Shown: in pieces, positions 62,422-64,000 of the stretch
How positions within the stretch are numbered: the first letter of the stretch is position 1
How the letters are laid out: each line of letters opens with the position of its first letter
Assembly (NCBI RefSeq): GCF_007988885.1
Contig: NZ_BJUZ01000001.1
Span: forward strand, 1,426,001-1,490,000
Source of the DNA: Gluconobacter wancherniae NBRC 103581
GTDB taxonomy: Bacteria > Pseudomonadota > Alphaproteobacteria > Acetobacterales > Acetobacteraceae
DNA: 64,000 bases
Reading direction: 5' to 3'
The notes under the pieces: model-generated
The model's database searches: none
What the model was told of the DNA's origin: nothing
What the model saw: only the letters and a program-made list of their open reading frames with translations
Position numbers and translations under genes: made by a program

Positions 62422-63930
62422 GTGACCGAACTCCTGCTCGATCAGCCTTTCTCTCCGCAGGACATCTGCGACATCGCCCGGAACAGAAAAACGGTCCGGC
62501 TGTCGCAGGCGGCGCGGAAACGGCTTGAAGACGCCAACAGGCGCCTGCGCGTTCTGGTCGAAAGCGAGGGCGCCGCTTACGGACTCAATACGGGCGTCGG
62601 CGGCCTGTCGGACACGCGGATCACGCCCGAAAAACAGTCCACACTCTCCCGCAAGATCCTCTTCAGCCATGCCACGGGCCTTGGCGCCCCCCTCAGTACC
62701 GAAGCAACCCGCGCCATCATAGCCTGCGCTGTCAACCAGTACTGTCTGGGTTATTCCGGCCTGCGCGCGGAGATCGTCGACCGCCTCGTCGCCCTCCTCA
62801 ACCACGATTGCCTGCCAATCGTGCCGAGTGACGGATCGGTCGGATATCTCACACACATGGCCCATATTTCCCTGACCCTGATCGGTCACGGAACGCTCCG
62901 GACCAATGGCACGGAACACCCCGCCGCCAAGGTACTGGAACGGCTCGGCTTTCCACCGCTCGTTCTTGAAGCCAAGGAAGGGTTGTGTCTGGTCAACGGC
63001 CTCTCCTGCGCATCCGGAATTGCCAGCCTCGTCACGGAAGAAGCCGCCACCTGCCTCCACTGGGCAGACAGGATCGCCGCTGCGACCTTTGATGTCCTTG
63101 GCGGACAACAGCGCGCCTTCGATCCACGCTTGGCAAACCTCCGCATCCCGCCCGGCCATCGCGCCGTCTCACAGGCCCTCAACCAGAATCTGGCAGGCTC
63201 GACTAGGATCGCAGACGCCCGAGGCCAGCGCACACAGGACGCCCTGAGCCTGCGCGCCATCCCCCATATTCATGGATCGGTCCACGACGCCCTGACCGGC
63301 ATCCGCCACACCGTCACACAGGAATTGCAAAGCCTGTCCGACAACCCCGCCATCATTGAGGACGAAACAGGCATCGGCGCTTTCTCCGAAGCCCATGCCG
63401 TCGGTGCCAGCATTGCCCGCGTCATGGACGAAGCCGCCATCGCGCTAGCCTCTCTGGGCGCTGTCTCCGAACGCCGTCTGGACCGCATGGTCAACCCCCT
63501 GCTCAGCCCGCTCCCGGCGTTCCTGTCGAGCGATTCCGGTACGGGAAGCGGCTTCATGATCGCGCAATACACGGCAGCCTCGCTTGTCAGCGCCAACCGC
63601 CGCAATGCCCTCCCCGCCAGTCTGGATGGCGGCATTACCTCAGGTCTTCAGGAAGACATTCTCGTCCACGCCACACCAGCGGCTCTCAAGGCACGGGACG
63701 TTGTCGCCAATACGCGATCCATTCTCGCGATCGAACTCCTGGCCCTCTGTCAGGCTGTGGACCTCGCCGGCCTCACCGGAGAAATTTCCCCCCGCACGCT
63801 GGAGCTTTACAACAGCGTGCGGGCCATCCTTCCCCTTTACGAGGAAGACCACCCGCTGGCGGACGATATCACCCGACTTGAAGTCCTGATGCAGGCCGAC
63901 CCTCCGTGCCGGACGCCCGGATCTCCCTGA
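62422..63930 (+). CDS. hutH: Histidine ammonia-lyase-like protein lacking the MIO Ala-Ser-Gly
   Basis: Family deaminating histidine to urocanate. 502 residues from GTG 62422, full family length and no stops. YGLNTGVGGLSD, FDPRLANLR, SLSDNPAI and SGFMIAQYTAASLVSANR follow the aromatic amino acid lyase fold. At residues 138-146 the sequence is GSVGYLTHM where canonical enzymes have GSVGASGDLAPLAHM, so the Ala-Ser-Gly that cyclises to the MIO electrophile is absent. The C-terminal motif ASLDGGITSGLQEDILVHAT also differs from typical HutH. Either a divergent subfamily or an enzyme that has lost classic chemistry. Confidence 0.85.
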   Translation: MTELLLDQPFSPQDICDIARNRKTVRLSQAARKRLEDANRRLRVLVESEGAAYGLNTGVGGLSDTRITPEKQSTLSRKILFSHATGLGAPLSTEATRAIIACAVNQYCLGYSGLRAEIVDRLVALLNHDCLPIVPSDGSVGYLTHMAHISLTLIGHGTLRTNGTEHPAAKVLERLGFPPLVLEAKEGLCLVNGLSCASGIASLVTEEAATCLHWADRIAAATFDVLGGQQRAFDPRLANLRIPPGHRAVSQALNQNLAGSTRIADARGQRTQDALSLRAIPHIHGSVHDALTGIRHTVTQELQSLSDNPAIIEDETGIGAFSEAHAVGASIARVMDEAAIALASLGAVSERRLDRMVNPLLSPLPAFLSSDSGTGSGFMIAQYTAASLVSANRRNALPASLDGGITSGLQEDILVHATPAALKARDVVANTRSILAIELLALCQAVDLAGLTGEISPRTLELYNSVRAILPLYEEDHPLADDITRLEVLMQADPPCRTPGSP

Positions 63931-64000
63931 GGAGAACAGGCAGCCCGAACGGAAGGCTGACCACACAGGCCACACACCCGGCAATGCCAAGCATCGTGAA
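63869..64000 (-). CDS. Partial membrane protein C terminus (possible transporter)
   Basis: An open minus-strand frame of 43 codons enters from the window edge (TMLGIAGCVACVVSLPFGLP then VLLREIRAS) and stops at 63869, overlapping the last 62 bases of hutH. It has one hydrophobic segment and a basic tail, as in the last helix of a transporter. Too short to identify; a hut permease would fit the context. Confidence 0.35.
   Translation of the reverse strand, partial: FTMLGIAGCVACVVSLPFGLPVLLREIRASGTEGRPASGLQVG

Overview
The window looks like chromosome of an acetic acid bacterium (Acetobacteraceae, Alphaproteobacteria). This is inferred from the complete dcw-to-lpxC order, the rpsP-rimM-trmD-rplS-leuC-leuD-leuB arrangement, the metX-metW pair, IS5-family elements and the protein sequence style. 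I could not run a search, so genus is not claimed. Most of the window is compact, moderately GC-rich housekeeping DNA with many 1 to 4 base stop/start overlaps.

Layout. 1-9.4 kb: division and peptidoglycan cluster ftsW(partial)-murG-murC-murB-ddl-ftsQ-ftsA-ftsZ. 9.5-15.3 kb: lpxC, bamD, recN, ligA, then a broken GFA-type gene. 15.6-19.3 kb: PaeA/YtfL-like CBS transporter, DUF885 zinc peptidase, nicotinamidase. 19.5-21.9 kb: tRNA-Pro and tRNA-Arg, gpt, an MFS exporter and two identical tRNA-Asn genes with matching promoters. 22-34 kb: rnhA-thrB-ispH, a lipoprotein, an alginate-export-type porin, an OPT transporter, a coiled-coil protein, a cobalamin adenosyltransferase, a DUF4142 lipoprotein, DUF423, a thioredoxin-like protein and oligopeptidase F. 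34-43.3 kb, all on the minus strand: ffh, rpsP-rimM-trmD-rplS-leuCDB and two overlapping aspartate-aminotransferase paralogues.

From 43.4 kb the DNA becomes accessory. A tRNA-Ser gene is followed by an IS5-type element whose transposase lacks its middle, then a very AT-rich glycosyltransferase/F5-8C gene, then nested IS debris. A housekeeping block follows (AIM24 family, DEAD-box helicase, nitroreductase, metX-metW). Next is a 1233-residue fusion of tandem repeats, a WbsX-type domain, a GT4 domain and a GT2 domain, whose 3' half is as AT-rich as the first glycosyltransferase. More IS debris follows.

The last 5.5 kb is a GC-rich histidine-utilisation (hut) locus in decay. hutI, hutF and hutG have large internal deletions, frameshifts or stops, while hutD, the repressor gene hutC and hutH are open. 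HutH lacks the Ala-Ser-Gly that forms the MIO cofactor in canonical enzymes. Palindromic candidate HutC operators survive in front of hutI/hutF, hutC and hutH. The strongest leads are this half-dead pathway with its preserved control circuit, the MIO-less lyase, and the mosaic glycosyltransferase fusion.
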